Part shown: positions 4,961 to 6,587 of the stretch, piece by piece
Layout: each line of letters opens with the position of its first letter
Position numbering within the stretch: position 1 is the stretch's first letter
Assembly (NCBI GenBank): GCA_964393815.1
Contig: CAYMUP010000044.1
Coordinates: 1-6,587 of the forward strand
Reading direction: 5' to 3'
Source: JAGXIT01 sp964393815
Lineage (GTDB): Bacteria; Patescibacteriota; Saccharimonadia; Saccharimonadales; UBA4665
Length of the DNA: 6,587 nucleotides
The notes under the pieces: model-generated
Database searches by the model: none
Told to the model about the DNA's origin: nothing
The model's input: the letters and a program-made list of their open reading frames with translations, nothing else
Program-made: the position numbers and the translations under genes

Positions 4961-5647
4961 TTATTTAAGGTGTTTTGGCTTAATTGCTTCCATACATCCG
5001 ACAAGGATTAGCTGATGCACGGCTTCTAGTATCTCTTCCTGGCTAAAACTAATCCCTGATTGCTTTTTTACCTTTAGGCGAATAGCGCGGATTACGTCTT
5101 CGGTGTATATAGTTTTGAGCAGGCTTGTGGGTGTCAAAGCATCAACACGACGCCAGTAATCCTCTAGCTCGCCACGTTCTACGGCGTGTTTTGTAAGAGG
5201 CAGTAATTGTTCCGAAGCTTTACGCATTTGAGAAATGTCGCCAAGATCAAGATCCACGATAAGCTGATTGCGAATTGGCTTAGTAAAAAGCAGGCGGTAA
5301 AGCTGTATCTGACGACCATTAAATAGCATTATCCACTCTATGCCCTCATTTGCAGCATAATTTTGAGCTTGGCGAAGGTGTTTTTCGTTTAGGTCAATGC
5401 TCATAGCCTTCACTTCTACAACAAAATTCTTTTTTCGTTTTAGTTGAATAACATAGTCGGCGTACTCACCTTTTATCGCATATTCAGTCTTGATTTCTTC
5501 GTCAAACGTATATCCAAGCACATCTTGCAAAAATTCATTGACGTATATCCTTGTTGCGGACTCATTGTAGTCTGACTTTTTCAGATTTTTTTTGCGGTAC
5601 TCCCTGATTCTTTTCTCTAGCTGTGCTCTCTGATTCTCGGTTGCCAT
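4961..5647 (-). CDS. Stand-alone HsdR-N-like PD-(D/E)xK nuclease domain protein
   Basis: Resembles the N-terminal nuclease domain of type I restriction R subunits (HSDR_N) as a free 228-residue protein, without the helicase part of full HsdR (~1,000 residues). Seen: charged N-terminal helix (~5-25), then Asp64 (GEYADYVIQ), the E78-V79-K80 core on the next strand (NFVVEVKA), and the QxxxY motif Q93-Y97 (LRQAQNYA) found in HsdR and RecB-like nucleases. A strand pair (IEWIMLFNGRQIQLYRL, ~103-119) completes the fold. The C-terminal ~100 residues are helical and unassigned. All expected catalytic residues are present, so DNA cleavage is plausible but inferred. The start ATG (5645-5647) has GGAG (5654-5657) 7 nt upstream, lying in the 16-bp gap after the GlyRS stop, so co-transcription with that gene is likely. 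A sampled 60-base block (5401-5460) is about 32% GC, lower than the RND gene (about 58% in 1141-1200). No HsdM or HsdS is in view. Confidence 0.8.
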   Translation of the reverse strand: MATENQRAQLEKRIREYRKKNLKKSDYNESATRIYVNEFLQDVLGYTFDEEIKTEYAIKGEYADYVIQLKRKKNFVVEVKAMSIDLNEKHLRQAQNYAANEGIEWIMLFNGRQIQLYRLLFTKPIRNQLIVDLDLGDISQMRKASEQLLPLTKHAVERGELEDYWRRVDALTPTSLLKTIYTEDVIRAIRLKVKKQSGISFSQEEILEAVHQLILVGCMEAIKPKHLK

Positions 5648-5663
5648 GGTTCTCTCCAGTTAC

Positions 5664-6587
5664 TTAGTCGTTTAGTAAATCAGCAATATTCTTTCGGGTT
5701 TGCTCGGTGGTGTCGCGGTGGCGGGCGGTGACGGTGTCGTCTTCTAGGGTTTGGAAGTCGATGACCACGCAGTACGGCGTGCCAATTTCGTCTTGCCGGC
5801 GATAGCGCTTACCAATATTGCCGTTGTCATCCCACATGACAGCGCCGTATTTTTGTTTGAGCTGCGCGTAGACTTCGCGCGCTTTTGCAACCAACTCTGG
5901 CTTGTTTTTTAGGAGTGGGCTCACACAATATTTAACTGGCGCAAGGTGCTCAGGCAGAGCTAGGTAAATGCGCTTTTCACCGTTTTGTTCGTCTGTTTTG
6001 TAGGCTGCACACAGCACGGCCATGACGGCGCGTTCCACACCAAAGCTTGGCTCGATCACATGTGGTACATACGCTGCGCTGCCATCTTTTGGCCGATACT
6101 CCATGCTCTTGCCACTTACGCGTTGTATGTTGCCAAGGTCAAAGTCTGTCCGGTACGCTAGGCCCATCAGCTCTTCACGGCCAATTGGGTAATCAAACTC
6201 AAAATCGATAGTACGCTTGCTGTAGTGAGCACGGTCCGCCTCTGGCACTTCTAGCTCATGCACGCTCGCTTCCGGCAAGCCCAGTGCGGCAAACCATTTT
6301 TTGCAGAGCTCCACCCACATTTCAAAACTTTCCTGCCAAGCTTCTGGGTGCACAAAATATTCAATCTCCATTTGCTCAAACTCTCGGCTACGAAACACAA
6401 AATCGCGAGGCGAAATTTCGTTACGAAAAGCTTTGCCCTGCTGGGCGATACCAAAAGGCACATCAGGATAAAACGTATCGACGACATTTTTATAATTCGT
6501 AAAAATCCCCTGAGCCGTCTCTGGCCTGAGATATGAGATTGAATTGTCGTCCTGAACAGGCCCCACATTTGTCTTAAACATCATGTT
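5664..6587 (-). CDS. glyS: Glycyl-tRNA synthetase, C-terminal part (runs off right edge)
   Basis: Class II synthetase joining glycine to tRNA-Gly in the cytoplasm, of the single-chain homodimeric type (also named glyQS or glyRS). The last 307 codons are seen, in frame to the edge. The Met codons at 6579-6584 are internal, since NMMFKT-x-GP is a conserved mid-protein segment, so roughly the first third is missing. Visible (counting from the first codon in view): YLRPETAQGIF (19-29), motif 2 AFRNEISPRDFVFRSREFEQ (53-72), EYRPKDGSAAYVPHVIEPSF (163-182) leading to motif 3 with GVER (183-186), and the anticodon-binding domain from ~210 on. The last contains GNIGKRYRRQDEIGTPYCVV (256-275) and the closing DDTVTARHRDTTEQ. 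The C-terminus is at the normal place (TAA 5664-5666). Nothing is broken. The nuclease-domain gene follows after 16 bp. Confidence 0.97.
   Translation of the reverse strand, partial: NMMFKTNVGPVQDDNSISYLRPETAQGIFTNYKNVVDTFYPDVPFGIAQQGKAFRNEISPRDFVFRSREFEQMEIEYFVHPEAWQESFEMWVELCKKWFAALGLPEASVHELEVPEADRAHYSKRTIDFEFDYPIGREELMGLAYRTDFDLGNIQRVSGKSMEYRPKDGSAAYVPHVIEPSFGVERAVMAVLCAAYKTDEQNGEKRIYLALPEHLAPVKYCVSPLLKNKPELVAKAREVYAQLKQKYGAVMWDDNGNIGKRYRRQDEIGTPYCVVIDFQTLEDDTVTARHRDTTEQTRKNIADLLND

Noticed and set aside
6579..6584. Met codons near the right edge as the true GlyRS start
   Set aside because: They fall in the conserved NMMFKT-x-GP segment in the middle of the catalytic domain, and the frame stays open to the edge, so the real start is outside the window.
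1..6587. Alternative genetic code with UGA as glycine, as in Gracilibacteria or SR1
   Set aside because: The antitoxin and doc genes both end in TGA at natural protein ends, and no in-frame TGA interrupts any gene.

Overview
The window reads as bacterial chromosome. Genes are tightly packed, Shine-Dalgarno sites are clear, GTG and ATG starts are used, and TAA and TGA both act as stops, so UGA is not reassigned here. The mix suggests a small-genome bacterium. It has a single-chain dimeric-type glycyl-tRNA synthetase, a shortened RND pump without partner genes, a SanA/YdcF-type DUF218 membrane protein and a tiny EF-hand protein. My best guess is Patescibacteria/CPR, perhaps Saccharibacteria. 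That is a judgement from overall look, not proof, and no phylogenetic marker was compared.

Layout, left to right. (1) 1-229, minus: N-terminal 76 codons of an unidentified membrane protein running off the left edge, with its own promoter and strong SD. (2) 326-3061, minus: complete 911-codon RND-superfamily transporter with a GTG start, a good SD and a well-formed promoter in the 64-bp gap before it. (3) 3126-3809, minus: SanA/YdcF-like DUF218 protein with one N-terminal membrane helix. Its only good -10 element sits 7 nt before the ATG, so it is probably read from a leaderless mRNA. (4) 3810-4018: divergent control region of 209 bp holding a 13-bp direct repeat (two full copies and one partial) and possibly a 59-codon overlapping small ORF. 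(5) 4019-4264, plus: 81-residue protein with two EF-hand/dockerin-like calcium loops, the only clear plus-strand gene. (6) 4290-4322: a perfect 13-bp-stem hairpin between the convergent genes, which includes the last codons of doc. (7) 4297-4904, minus: an AbrB-type antitoxin and a Doc toxin overlapping by ATGA, with a near-perfect 23-bp palindrome over the -10 box. (8) 4961-5647, minus: a free-standing HsdR-N-like PD-(D/E)xK nuclease domain protein, AT-richer than its neighbours, starting 16 bp after (9) the glycyl-tRNA synthetase gene, 5664-6587, minus, whose N-terminal part lies beyond the right edge.

How the parts fit. GlyRS and the nuclease probably share one transcript. The antitoxin-toxin pair follows 56 bp later under its own, probably self-repressed, promoter. 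The nuclease and toxin-antitoxin genes look like a small accessory or defence insertion next to a housekeeping gene. On the other side, the SanA-like protein, the RND pump and the unknown membrane protein form a co-oriented envelope-related cluster, but each has its own candidate promoter. The 13-bp repeats are placed as activator sites would be for the SanA-like gene, which lacks a recognisable -35.

No tRNA, rRNA, CRISPR array or insertion sequence was seen, and no gene-free stretch exceeds 300 bases.
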